A stretch of 64,000 bases of DNA from Gavia stellata (Eukaryota; Chordata; Aves; Gaviiformes; Gaviidae). Under the pieces are notes generated by a model, which was not told the DNA's origin, searched no databases, and saw only the letters and a program-made list of their open reading frames with translations. Made by a program: the position numbers and the translations under genes. Numbering within the stretch: the first letter of the stretch is position 1; every line of letters starts with the position of its first letter. Below, one piece after another: positions 1 to 12,265 of the stretch. The DNA lies in assembly GCF_030936135.1 (NCBI RefSeq), contig NC_082594.1, positions 51,961,369-52,025,368 of the forward strand. Direction: 5' to 3'.

Positions 1-2021
1 GAATCATCATTCAAGATATGCAACATCTATTAGGAAACTGTGACAAGATCTGTGACATGAACTGACTGCTGAGCAGTCAGTGTATCCGTGTTTGTTCATA
101 CAACTGTAGTACAAGGCTTCAAGAAGAGTGACAACGTCATCTGTAATGCTTTGGGACGCTGAGTTGATTGAAGCTAGGGGAAAAAAGTTTGCTTCAACTT
201 TTCTGAAAAGTTATAAGAGTTGGAAAACTTTCCAAACAGAGAATGATGTTGATTCCAGTCTTTGACCTTGGGATGTATGAAGATAACAATTTAAAGGCAC
301 GCATAAGGAAGGAAAAGCTGATACTTCCAATTTTTACATTCATAGTAACTTAATCTGAAAAAAGATCAATAATAAAAGTAGCTCCATGTGCTGTAGCTGA
401 TAATGCAGAGAATCCTTAATTACTTTGGAGAGAGTAGCAGATTTTTGAAGGACTTGAGGAAGGGAGATTGATGTATTTTATAATTTTGTTCAGTTCAGTG
501 TATTTTTTATATTCAGTCAAGAGCACTGTGCTTAATAACTTGTCAAAAGGTTGGTTGCAAATGCTGGCATTACCTTATGCTCCTGAAAAAATGTATCTTA
601 AAAACGAGATCATAAACATCATTTCAGTTCTGAAAAAGAGTGGTTGAAGAAGAATTTCCTGAGGTCCAGAATTTTAGATGGTAGGGTGCCAGCTGCCATA
701 AAGAAGTGGTAGCCATAATATCTTCACCATTTATGGCTAGGAGTGAAATTCCACCACCTGAAAGAAACCTCCCCAATACTACTACATGGCAATGCTGTTG
801 TTTAGGCAGAGGAGGGACAGATTTATTTCATTGCCAAAAAAGATCTTAGGCAAGACAGTCCAGGGGAACATCTGTGAGGGGTAGGCTTGTGTCCTGTATG
901 ACAGCATGTCTGATTACAGTGCTGCCTTGAAAACCATGACAGACCCCTTTCAAGAAACTACAGGATGACAGACATACAGTGAATTTGACACCAGGTTTGT
1001 CTTCAACCACAGAATGCTCTCTCATGGTGTTTGTGGGTCTGCAGATGCACTCTTCTGCCTGGACAGATGTGTCTGATGTGACTGCTTCTCTCACATTTCT
1101 CTGGGGATGTGTTACATTATGCATCACCTCCTACTCAACAGTTGTTCTACCCTAACATGACCTCCTCTGTCATAAGGGTTTAGTCGACTGTGGAGCTGTA
1201 TCTGAAAGCTCCTCAAAATTAAAAATAACTATTTCAGTCCATTGATTATTTTTTCTCTATAATATCCCTATAATTACCAGTACAACTAATGGGACAATGC
1301 AATGAGCCAAGTCTGCGTAGATCAGCACTGCTGCCAGAAGAATGGTTGTCACATTGTATGTTATCTAATGTGTTTAAACACTAACCTCCTTTTACTCTAG
1401 ACCTGCTTTGATACATGGCATACATAAGACACCAATAATACTTACATGATCCTTCCTCCAGAAATGGAGAATAAGTGAGCATTTTCAGCTTCATACATAT
1501 TTCAGAAATATTTCATCCAGCAGTCTTTTATGGCATCTCACACTAGAGAAAATCAAGATATTGGTAAACCAGAAATGCAAGTCTCTGCTGGAGTTCCTGT
1601 CTAGAGAACTTTGTGAAAATTCAGAATTATTTTATGTTTCTTAAAAGTATCTTATGCAAACCAGCCTAACTTGAGTAAGAAATCAGATAAAAAAGAAACA
1701 AATTTTGAGGGAAGTAGGTTCCAATAGTATCTCTATCATCTGAATTAGAGCTTGCAAGCTTTCCTTCTAATCAATGGAAAGGATAGTGTGATTTATCGTA
1801 CCATAAAGTAGATGACTATAATAAATCAAAGAAAGCACATCCGATTATGACCATTTTTCTTTATGGATTTTGAAGGAGACCTAAGATTACTTACTCGGAT
1901 GTAGATTTCTACATTGTAGATATCTGTAATTAGCCAGTGGAGATAAATCATGTATTAAGGCTCTGCTCTTTAATGCCAGTAGTAATTGACTCAAATAATT
2001 ACGCAGTTACCGAAAAGCAGT
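1..2021. other. Unassigned AT-rich intergenic sequence
   Basis: No gene or known repeat was recognised. The longest open frame (93 codons, minus strand, 1127-846) shows no domain and no coding signature. Confidence 0.5.
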
Positions 2022-2971
2022 TGTGGAGGTTTAATCTTAGCTAAAGGTCAAACTCCCCACCCAGCCACTTGCTCACTCTCCCTCTTCAACAGGACAGGGG
2101 GAGAAAATAGGATGAAAAAGCTCATGGGTTGAGGTAAAGGTAGCCAGATCTCTTAACGTTATTGTTGTGGGCAAAACAGTCTCACCTTGGCAAAATTAGT
2201 TTAATTTATTGCCAATTAAGATAGATATGGGTAGTGAGAAACAAAGGCAAACAAATAAAAAAAACCTTTTCTCTCCCCTCTCCCAGGCTCAAATTCACTC
2301 CGTTACTGCCAAATCCTCTCCCCACCCCACGCAGCACAAGGAGGGATGGGGAGTGATATGGTCAGTACGTAGCAGTTTTTCTCTGCTGCTCTCCTGCTCT
2401 GGTGCAGGTTGTCCCCACGGGATGCAGTTTCCTCAGGAGAAAAACCTGCTCCAGAGTGGACTCTCCATGGGTCACATTTCCTTTGGGAAATAACCAACTG
2501 CTCCTGTGTGGAGTCCTCCACAGGCTACAGAGATCATCTTCACTGTGCGCTCTTCCAAGGGAATACCTTCTCTACCATAGTCTTCTTCACAGACTGCAGG
2601 AAATACCAGCTCCATTGTGATTTCTTTCCATGGGCTGCAGGGGAATCTCTGCTCTGGTGCCTGGAGCACCTCCTCCCCCTCCTTCTTCTCTGACGTTGGT
2701 GTTCACAGGGCTGTTTCTTACTCTTGCTTTCCCTCCACCTCTGTCTGTGTGACATTTCCTGTCCTTTCTTAAGTATGCTTTCCCCAAGGTGCCCCCATCT
2801 TGGCTTCTGGGCTCAGCCGTGCCCTGTGGTGGGTCCCTTGGAGCTGGAACTGGCTGTGTCCTGCACGGGGCAGCCCCTGGCCTCTTCCCAAAAAGGCCAC
2901 CCCCACAGCCCTCTCCCTGCAGCCCTGCCCCCACAGCCCCTCCCCAACCCTTGCCATGTAAACCCAATACG
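2022..2971 (-). mobile_element. Solo LTR of a second avian endogenous retrovirus family
   Basis: About 950 bp, starting TGTGG (plus reading) and ending GTAAACCCAATACG, where the family end is normally ...CCAATACA. Flanking pentamers GCAGT (2017-2021) and GTAGT (2972-2976) form a target duplication with one mismatch. The minus orientation is set by an AATAAA signal on the minus strand (about 2212-2207) followed by the conserved segment also seen at 24.0 kb. The interior carries GC-rich imperfect repeats of a CTCC-plus-CATGGG type (2395-2660). The many short overlapping open frames in 2209-3006 come from this composition and are not genes. Confidence 0.8.
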
Positions 2972-5900
2972 GTAGTGTTTCTAATACAGCTCACAATAAA
3001 CTTCACATTAAACGAACATGGAACAACAATTCTGGTAGCTTATGTTCTCTGGAAGGTCAGTATTGTGGGTCTGTCTACAAGTAATACAGCAATATTTCAA
3101 GTAATACTACACTTTTAAAGAGGTGTGTCCCACATTTTACAAAAGGCAATAACAAAGACTGTAGAGTGATAACTATCTTCTTTTGGCTGTCATGGAAGGG
3201 TGACCCCTTAAGATTTGGGACTGTTCTTTAAAACACAGATACTTCCAGAAAAGCAGATCTGTTCAAAGAGGCTTATAGAAAGTTATTTATATCAGCAATC
3301 TAAGACTTCACATTCAGCGAAGCATTCAGGCATCATACTTTTCAATTGTTTTCAAATAAATTACAAGAATGACATTGGTACGATAGAGAGTCTTAAAGAA
3401 ATTTCAGTAGCTACTTCTGGTGATGGTCCAAGGTATAATGAAGAGGTGAGATGCACAAATCAGTAGGGCTGAAGATAAAGCAGGATACCCAACAGTGAAA
3501 TCATATTAAAATCACAGGGTATGGCATATTGCCAGTTTTTCAGAGAGATTTAACTAATCTAATTAGGAGACAGAAGTGAGAGGACAAATTCTGTGACTGG
3601 CTGTCAGCACTGAAAACAAAAGGAATACTGAGTAGTAAAATGGCTGTAAACAAATACACTCAAGACAAGACCTAAAATGATAACCAAATTGCACATACTC
3701 TTTGCCACTCTGCCAGTACTGAGATTGGCTTTCTTTTTTCATATGAATTCACCATAAATCAGTCAATAATCCTGAGATTTTGCAATTAATTAAATGGAAG
3801 TATATTTTACACAAAATATACAAAGAAAAGATGAGACATTAGAGGCAGATGAGAAAAATAAAAGCAGCTCATCATAACTGCTTCTAAATCAACTCAGTGA
3901 CATTATTTTTATACACTTGCTTCAAAAATGAAATATTTTTTCTCTCAGATGTGGAATAACAAGGTCAGGGTTAACTCTAAATTCATTGTCCCCTTTGAAA
4001 CAGAAATGGCTCTGTTGAACATCCTCATATCGTTGCCTGAATAAGGTAGTAGAAAGCAATATCCTAAGGGATCAGAATAGAGCTTATAATGAAGAGAAGG
4101 TGGAACAATGTTTTATTGACTCATGCTTTAGAGGACATGCAAGGCTAACTTTTGGCTGTTTTATGACCACAAGCATATAATAAATTCTGAATTACATAGT
4201 GCATATATGTATCCAGTTACAAAATTTTATTGGTCCCCTTTTGTTTTTATTTATACTTTTGTTTGTTTGGAGCTTATGCCAAAGATCATACTGCATATAA
4301 AAAGAACTTTGCCATGACATGCTAGGAAAACACCATAAGTGAGTTTTGCAGATCTCAACACTTCAAAAACAGTCAGTTTCTATAATCTTGTTCTTTCTAA
4401 TTTTGATATATACAAAGTGGACAGCTGTTGTGGTGGCAGAATTAGGAAGGTAACACTTCTGCTTTAGCTGGAAGAGTTAGCTAATTTATTTCTCTGCAGT
4501 TGGTGCACATCTGTGCCCATTAAAATCAATAGCAAAATTCTCATTTTCTTCAGTAATGTAAGATCAAGTGAAAGCATTTAAGAGATATTCCCACCCTCAA
4601 AACTAAATATCTTTGTGATGGCTGGGTGTTATGGAGGAGGAAAGAATCCAAGCTAAAGGCCTGTTTTCTGTCACTTACTTATAAGCAGACTTGACTTTTG
4701 TCAGAAATAGTAATAACAGTTCCATATGGATCTTTGCTTTTTAAGTACACATTTAACATTTTCTTAACATACATTCTAGAAGTACAATCAATTATTTTGG
4801 TTAATGCTGTGTTGCACATATCTTAAGACGCAATACTTTCTTCATTCTGAGCCATCTTAAGAGGCAAAGTAAAAAATGATAATGTTCACTGTATATCAGA
4901 TGGCACAGAATATCTTTGTAATAATAAGACTGAATCTTCTAAAAAATCTTAGATTTTCACCAAAGTATCAAAGAAAATAAAATGGATAGGAAAAAAATAA
5001 AGAACTCTAAACAGAAGTGATGTCAAAGATTAGAAACAGAGAAATCTTGATACTGTCCTGCACAGGATGTCAGTTTGGCATCTCTGCTCAAATCTGTAAA
5101 TTGTAAGAAACAAATTACAGTTTATTACCGTATATTACAAAGACAACCTTCAAAAAAATCCTGTGGTGACTAGGGCAGGTAATAACATTTTGGACAATTC
5201 CATCAACTTTTAGGAAACTTGCACCATCTTTATTGTCTTTGAGATCTTTACCGCTTTCTCAAATGCGGTTGAAGATGGAGATTTGAAAGATGGAGATTGA
5301 AGATGGAGATTTGAAAAGTTTGCTGGTGAGGAAAGTGATCACAAAGACATACAGACAAATGGGGGGGATGTCATAAACTCTCTTTCTGTAGGAAATCAGA
5401 TTACTAAAAAAAACTCCCCAAACTCCTGCTTTAAAGACACTGCATGAAATGGAGAATAGATGTGATTGCAGCAGCCTATCTCCAAGGAATGAATTTGCCA
5501 CATCTGCTAGGAATTGAACAATAAACAAGATCAGGGTCAACTCAGAGGAAGAAAACTCTTGAAGTCTCTCTATGGAAACAATCTGACTAACCTTGATCCC
5601 AGACAATTTATATTTTCTAGTTTAGATCTTTTAGACCTTGGTGCTCACTGGTCGAAGAGGAGATTTTAATGGAACTATCTACTTTTATTGCCTTTTCACA
5701 ATGAAAATCATTGTCCATTGTATAATTATAATCTTTATATAGGCAAAAATTTAACACACCTTGTACATGGAGTTAATTTATTGTTAGTTCAGCTAAAATT
5801 TTAAAAACCTAGTAAAATTGTAATGGTTATCATGTGTCCAGTTGCAATAAAACTAACACTTGCAGTCCAACTTAATACAGAAAATTAATACTCTAGAACA

Positions 5901-7741
5901 AAGTGTTACTCTGAAATAGAGTAAAACTAATATTTACCCTTTTTTGGTGCTATACTCACTCTTACAATGTTCATAGGGGTCCTAAGCGTGATAACACCAG
6001 TGTTCCTCAGTTAGAGAGATGGTGGGTTGCCACAAAATGTTGTTCATGTGTCCAGTTCTTCACTGCAAGAAGTATGATGTTTGTGGTGATGGTCCCTTTC
6101 TTCTCTGTCTTTGGGTCAGTTTGGGGCTATCTTTCTACTCCATATTACAGCCCGATTCCTTGTCATTTGTTTCCAGCTACAGGTTGAAAGTTGCACAACA
6201 GCTTCTTCCAATCTCAATGGACACAAACTCATGTTTTTTATGCAGTAACTACTTATGTTGGTCATACATACACCGTATGTGGAATTCAAAGAATTGATAC
6301 TACAACAGGTCAAAAAATGTTCATATGACCACTACAAAATCCTGAGATCACTTTTTTACTACAAATGTTTAAAATAATGTGAAGACTACCTTGCAGATAA
6401 CCAGAATGGATTTTTCAAGCACTAGGTTGAGACTGGGTCTGTATCACCTATGTTTGGGGAGGTGAAGTAGCTAAAGAACATACGATATGTTGCAAAGTGT
6501 AGAACACACTGGATAAAATTGAAGAGCTGTGGAGAAGTAAAGGGAGGTAAACCACACTGCCTATGGGAAAAACTACTTGTTCTCATCTCTGCATTCCTTT
6601 AAGAAAACCCACAAAACAACAAAACCTCCAAACATGATTATCTGTTATAAATATTTTATATGTGCAAAAAGAAAAAAAATCCATTGCTTAAACTGGTAAC
6701 ATTTCTATAAGCAGACTCTTCTCTTACTATTTTGCTAGTTTTCTACACAAATATGCACTACCGTAATACATTGAAGTTCTATTTAGTGGACTTTTCTGTT
6801 CCCTAAATAAACTGCAGAAACAGAGTGAAATGTTTCAATGTAATGATGAATAGTTCATACTAATAAGATTTGGAAGTCTGTAATATAGTGGTTAATTCAC
6901 TGAGCTCAAATCAGTAAAGTAACATATATATTACTGCATCTTAGTGTATGACTGGGTTTTGGTCTGTTTTACTATTGTTTCCTAACAATTAAAAGATAAG
7001 AATGTAATGCTAATACCTTCTATTAGTATAAATGCCTAAAAATGTAGATACATACTTTATGCATGAGAGGTCTTGGTGGGAACTTTATACATATATAAAT
7101 ACAAAACACCTACAACTTTTGAGAATATTTGCTAATTTAACAGGGTCTTTCTGTGTGGCGGGGGGGGTGTGTGTGAAAGAAAGATCAATAATATGTTAAA
7201 ATGTAGTTCCTTGCCAGCCCTCTATTATTTGTTCTACAGTGTCATTTCAGTGTCATCATAGTTCAGCTGTGCTAACCCATTGCTCTTGTCTGGAAATTTG
7301 CAAATGAGAGACAGCTTAAAGATATTTTTAGCTCCCTTAACCTGTCTAAACTGAGCTTCCAGTTGACTGAAAACTGACTGTCAGAACTAGTCACCCACAG
7401 GAAAAACTAACTGGTAGTCCTGACTAGTTTTGGTGGCTTAATCTTGCATGTTTTGTCTTGTAACACAGACTTAATGAGCTGCCACGGTTAATTACTAGAT
7501 AGCTACCATAACTAGGAGCTGGTAAACAGTAGCTTTCTAATCTATACAGTTGTTGGTACTAACTCCAAACTGGGACAGAGGGCCTATGGATGGGTTTAGT
7601 ACCTATGAAAATGCTAAAAAGCAATATACATTTTGCAAGTTTTATCCCTCATGCCTGAACCTGAGATTAGGACTGAAAACTCAATAGCATACTCATGTAA
7701 ACATAGTTCTAAGCTTAATGGTTTGTCCATAAGATCCCACA
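2972..7741. other. Unassigned intergenic sequence
   Basis: AT-rich and apparently unique apart from the 5.3-kb tandem repeat. Open frames reach 115 codons (5606-5259, minus), but that frame overlaps the repeat and has no recognisable domain. A short G-run plus GT stretch is at 7158-7175. Confidence 0.5.
5264..5316. repeat. Short tandem repeat with an 18-bp unit
   Basis: GAAGATGGAGATTTGAAA occurs exactly at 5271-5288 and 5299-5316, with a shortened GATGGAGATT unit between them. A local duplication in otherwise unassigned sequence. Confidence 0.85.
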
Positions 7742-8215
7742 GTGCATGACCAGGTGAGCATACTGACCAACTGTTTATACACAACCAGCCCTTTTTACCA
7801 CCTTATCCCTCTTTTCCCACGCTTGTTCCTCCTGAAATCATCTGTGTCCTTCCCTTTCCCCACCTTTTGTTCCTCCCCTAAACATCCCATAGTAAGTCTT
7901 GTAAAATCCCAAAATGCTTTTCCCCTACATCCGGTAATGTGTCCCATAACCCTAGGCAGTAAATGCCCTCAGGTTCCAAAGGTGCTCTGGAGAGCTGCTT
8001 ATCTTCTTGATGGGTTTCAAGCCTGGACACTGGGGCAGAGGGTCTCCTGGGATAGCCCTGGAAAGGGCCTGAAGATTGTGTCCCTTCCTCTGAGTCCCAG
8101 TTTGGGTTCCTGCCTGCTTTTGTGTGCCTTTGGGCTTGCGGGGATGGGCCTTTGATGGGCTAATGGCTCCTGTGATGGGCTTGGAAGTAGCCTAGCAGGG
8201 TATTATTTGGGCTCC
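7742..8215. other. GC-richer segment with a 137-codon open frame, nature unknown
   Basis: This patch is clearly richer in G and C than its surroundings. It carries an open frame on the plus strand from 7742 to 8155. The translation has no recognisable domain, and its Pro/Ser/Leu-rich start reflects pyrimidine-rich DNA. The second half contains repeated GATGGGC and CTGGGG-like motifs. It could be an undetected LTR fragment or a decayed retrocopy; neither can be shown. Confidence 0.3.
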
Positions 8216-11200
8216 TCCACCTGACATTGTCTCTCTCTGCTACTTTGTGGTGTGCGGAAAGGCTTTTCTCCCATAATCTAACACTCTAAAGATAGAAAAC
8301 AATCTTCAGATAAATGTGCCATGCTCTCCAAACTAATTACATATAACTGAGTAATGAACCTGGAGGCACTTCTGTATTGTCTTAATTATTTCTCAGGGTC
8401 TACTCAGTGAGAGAACAGTAGAGGACCTAACATTTCTATATAAATTAAACAATCAATTTTAAGATGAACAGATAACATTCTAACTAGACAAATGATACAC
8501 CAGGGCCAAAACTCACAACTTTGTGTAAGGGAAGTGATATATATGCTATCTGTTTAATGCCTTGGTTAATAACAGGGCACTTGTTAATCAAGTCTGTCAC
8601 ACTTCTTGCAGTGTTACAGCCTGAATTTTTATTATAGAGACAGGATTTTCTTCAAAGCCGACTTAAAACAGATGCATTTATGTTAAGAAGTGAGAAGAGT
8701 GTCCTCATACCAGCATCAAAGATCAGTTTCTTAGACATTATTAAAAAATAGTTGCATTTTTAGATCAGGTAAAGTATTTTGAAAGTGAGCACACATTCTT
8801 ACATTCATTTGCGTTTGGCTTTCATACAGTACGCCACTCTTATAAAAGAAGACACTGCCCTAGAGTCAGAGAAACCATACTGTTACTTTTGTTACATGAT
8901 GATGTCTTTACTACAGGGATTCTAGATGTTTTGCCACTTGATGAGAGAACAGATGTGTTGGTCATCAAACATTGTTTGTCTCTCAAGCATGACATTGTGT
9001 GACAGCACCTAATTTCAAAAGCCAATTTATTTTGAAGTTCATGTTTATTTTCTCAAGAAAACACTGCTACTAAACAGATTCATATTGAGAGGACTAAATC
9101 TAAGGGGTCCTGACTGTTCCCTTATTTGCTGGCATGTAATTACATTTTAGACAATAGCATTTAAAGAAACTGTAGCATTTACAAGCACTTGATACTTCAA
9201 TTTTATTGCATCTTTTACAGGACAGAATTAAATATTTCTGAAGTGACATCTGTTTTACATATTTTTTGCACTTCCGTTATTCCCATCCTGACTGGTCTAA
9301 TATCCTTATGGATATACTTGTTGTTTCATGATTCCAGAAAATAATGCATCATATAGAAATTATCATTTCTAAATCATGTCTAATTATGTAATAAAATAAT
9401 GCAGCACATATTTCCAGATAAAGAAGAGACATAATCAACTTTTTGGGAACAAATACATGTTTTCTTATGAGGTGAAGAAAAACTAATGTAAAATCAGATT
9501 GTCATTCTGGAAAAAATCTTAAATTAACTGGACGAAGCTTTAGAATATATTTAGATTTTGATAAATATTCCAAACATTGATCTTATTTTACCCTAAAATA
9601 CATTGCACTGATTTGAATATCCATAGTGTCATGACGAACATTATCCTACATTAAAGGGCTGTAAAGTAAATAGGAGGAAGGATATCCAGTAATGGTTTAC
9701 AGTCATAATCCCAGTTTAGACAGAATTTGTTTTAATAATTTCAGTACTGTTGCATGTCTCGGACTTTTTTCCTGCTCCCTACTTCCTTCTGAGATACTTA
9801 TACGTGCATGTCTGTCTTCTTTTAAAGGAACAGAACTATAAAAATTTCAACACTTAAAATGGGACAGAAGGAAATACAATTACCATCCAAGAAAAAAGAT
9901 AGAGTGGCCTTCAGAAGAAAATGCTGTTAACTGTTGATTATTAGCTTCTATAGGGACTATGGTTCCATCATTTCCTGCAAAGACAGAATTATGTCCAGAG
10001 CTGATACTTGAAATTCACAAACTGGACATTCCCTTGCCCGAATTAATTGAATTCTTCAATGTGATAGCTAACACATATCAATAATTTCAAATTTGGCACA
10101 GAAAGCAACAGTCATTGTATCATGACACTTAAGCTAGTCATCCATACCAAGCAGCCTGAATACTACCCCACTCCAAATTGTCTCCTTTGTTCTGTATCTG
10201 GCCTTCTAGTAGAAAGAGTGAAAAGCCATATTATTCTCAATACAAATTTGGAATTCATGTTTATATTAATCTGATTTTTACTATAGCCCATCATAAGCCA
10301 CAGCCATAATAATGGCTTTTTACATGCTCTGATGCATAAATATATGAAATACTGTTCTTATTACTATCCAAAGAATATAAATAATACTGACAAGAGAACA
10401 CAAAAAAATATTTAACTTGCTGGAAGGACCAGCTTATGAAGACTTTAAGAATTAAATATACAAACCTTGACTAGAATAGAAATTAATGGAAATATGATGG
10501 GATAGAACAATCATAAACAGTTCAAAACTATACAGGAAATATTTTGCATCGGACAAATTATTTTTATAAAAATTGTCAGAAATTAGGTTACAGAACTTTT
10601 AAGAGGAATATAGAAAGAAATTAATTCAGCAAGGGTAGGTCAAGGAAACAAATTAGCGCTAATTATTTATTTGTTTATATTTACGATGATTATGATGGCA
10701 TAGAACAGGGCCATCGTCATAGTTTTTCTTGCAACGTCATCTGGGTCACTGACCTTTATTTCAAGAAATTATTGGAAAACAAGTAAGAGTTTATTTTTTT
10801 CTTGTTACTTTTGTGCTGCATTTGCTACTTTCAAATCTTGAGTATGTGACCTATTTCCTGGAAACCTTGGGAGAAAAATCAATCTCTCAGGTCATATTTG
10901 TCAATTTAGGAGATTGGTTACAGAGATATCTATGAAGATTTGTTATCACTACAATATTACATTGTTTAATATCTTCCCTAGGTCCTTAATATTACATAGT
11001 AGCATGTAACTTGAATTTCCCACATCCACTGAGAAGAAAATTTAAGAAGTAGTTCAGCAGATTTGGTTATTCAAGACAGAAACATGATGCCTTTTAAGAT
11101 GAGGGAATAAACTTTTATCTTTCTCTGTTACTCAATTTTTTTCTTTTCTAACAAGCTGCATATCTGGAAAAACCCAGAAATGCACTAATTATATTCCCCC

Positions 11201-11672
11201 CCTTGTGCTAATAAATACCAATATTTTACGTAGCATTGACGTTTGTATGGAAAAGTTCATGTAAGTTAGAGAGCAGAAATAACAGTGAAATGTCCAAGCT
11301 TTGTTTCTTTTGACAGGTTTTCTTACAGACCTAACCAAACATTATATTTTACAGAATGAACAATCAATGTCTACTTTTTGAGATCTTTACAGTTGTAAGG
11401 ATTATAAATGGAATTGTGAAATTAGGTTAGTAATATAACTAAGAGACATGATTTTATAGTTCACTGCTACTTCTCATTGAGTGATATCAGTGATAGCAAC
11501 ATATGGAGCTCCAAAATTTCTCCTTGTCTTTCTCTTACTCCTTAGGACCACTTTTTGTACTGAAATGTGTCTGTTGCTCATCAAAGTTATACTGTGGAGA
11601 TATGACAGGAAAGAACAGGCTTGGAAATGTAGAAGATGTCTTCTTTTGTTTCAAAGAGGCTTTAAGTTCCAC
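8216..11672. other. Unassigned intergenic sequence
   Basis: AT-rich unique sequence. No repeat family or gene was recognised, and no open frame longer than about 61 codons lies wholly within it apart from two overlapping frames that run into the LTR at 11673. Confidence 0.5.
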
Positions 11673-12265
11673 TCTACTGGTTTTGGCTGGGATAGAATTA
11701 ATTTTCTTCCTAGTAGATTGTATGGTGCTGTGTTTCGGATTTGTGACCAAAACAGAGATGATGACACAGGGGTGTTTTAGCTATTGCTGAACAGTGCTTA
11801 CACAGCATCAAGGTCTTCCTTGTTTTTCACACTGCCCACCAGTGGGTAGGCTGGGGCTGCACAAGAAGTTGGGAAGGGACACAGCTGGGACAGTTGACGC
11901 CAACTGACCAAAGGGCTATCCCATACCATATGACGTCATGCTCAGCAATAAAAGCTGGGAAAAGGAGGAGGAAGGTGGGACATTTGGAGTGATGGCGTTT
12001 GTCTTCCCAAGTAACTGTTATGTATGATGGAGCCCTGCTTTCCTGAAAATAGCTAAACACCTGCCTGCTGATGGGAAGTAGTGAACAAATTCCTTACTTT
12101 GCTTTTCTTGCATGTGCAGCTTTTGCTTTACCTATTAAATTGTCTGTATGTCAACCCATGAGTTTTTTCACTGTTGCCCCTCCATCCCTCTCCCGCATCC
12201 CATGGTGGGGGAGTGGGTGAGTAGCTGTGTGGGGCTGAGCTGCCTATTGGGGTCAAATCATGACA
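11673..12265 (+). mobile_element. Solo LTR, same family as the copy at 21.9 kb, older
   Basis: 593 bp alignable end to end by eye with the 21946-22542 LTR: the start (TCTACTGG in place of TGTGCTGG), the middle (ACAAGAAGTTGGGAGGGGAC-like stretch) and the CATGACA end. The flanking pentamers are TCCAC and CCCAC, a target duplication with one mismatch. The CRE TGACGTCA is retained (11931-11938) but the TATA box has changed to AATAAAA. The ATTAAA signal remains (12134-12139). Divergence is clearly greater than in the other copy. Confidence 0.85.

Noticed and set aside
2209..3118. Many overlapping open frames of 60-140 codons on both strands
   Set aside because: They lie mainly inside the GC-rich solo LTR at 2022-2971, and the longest is explained by G/C-rich low-complexity composition. 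No retroviral or host domain is seen.
11481..12060. Open frames of 71-99 codons around 11.5-12.0 kb as a possible small gene
   Set aside because: They overlap on both strands and run through the old solo LTR starting at 11673. No conserved protein signal was found.
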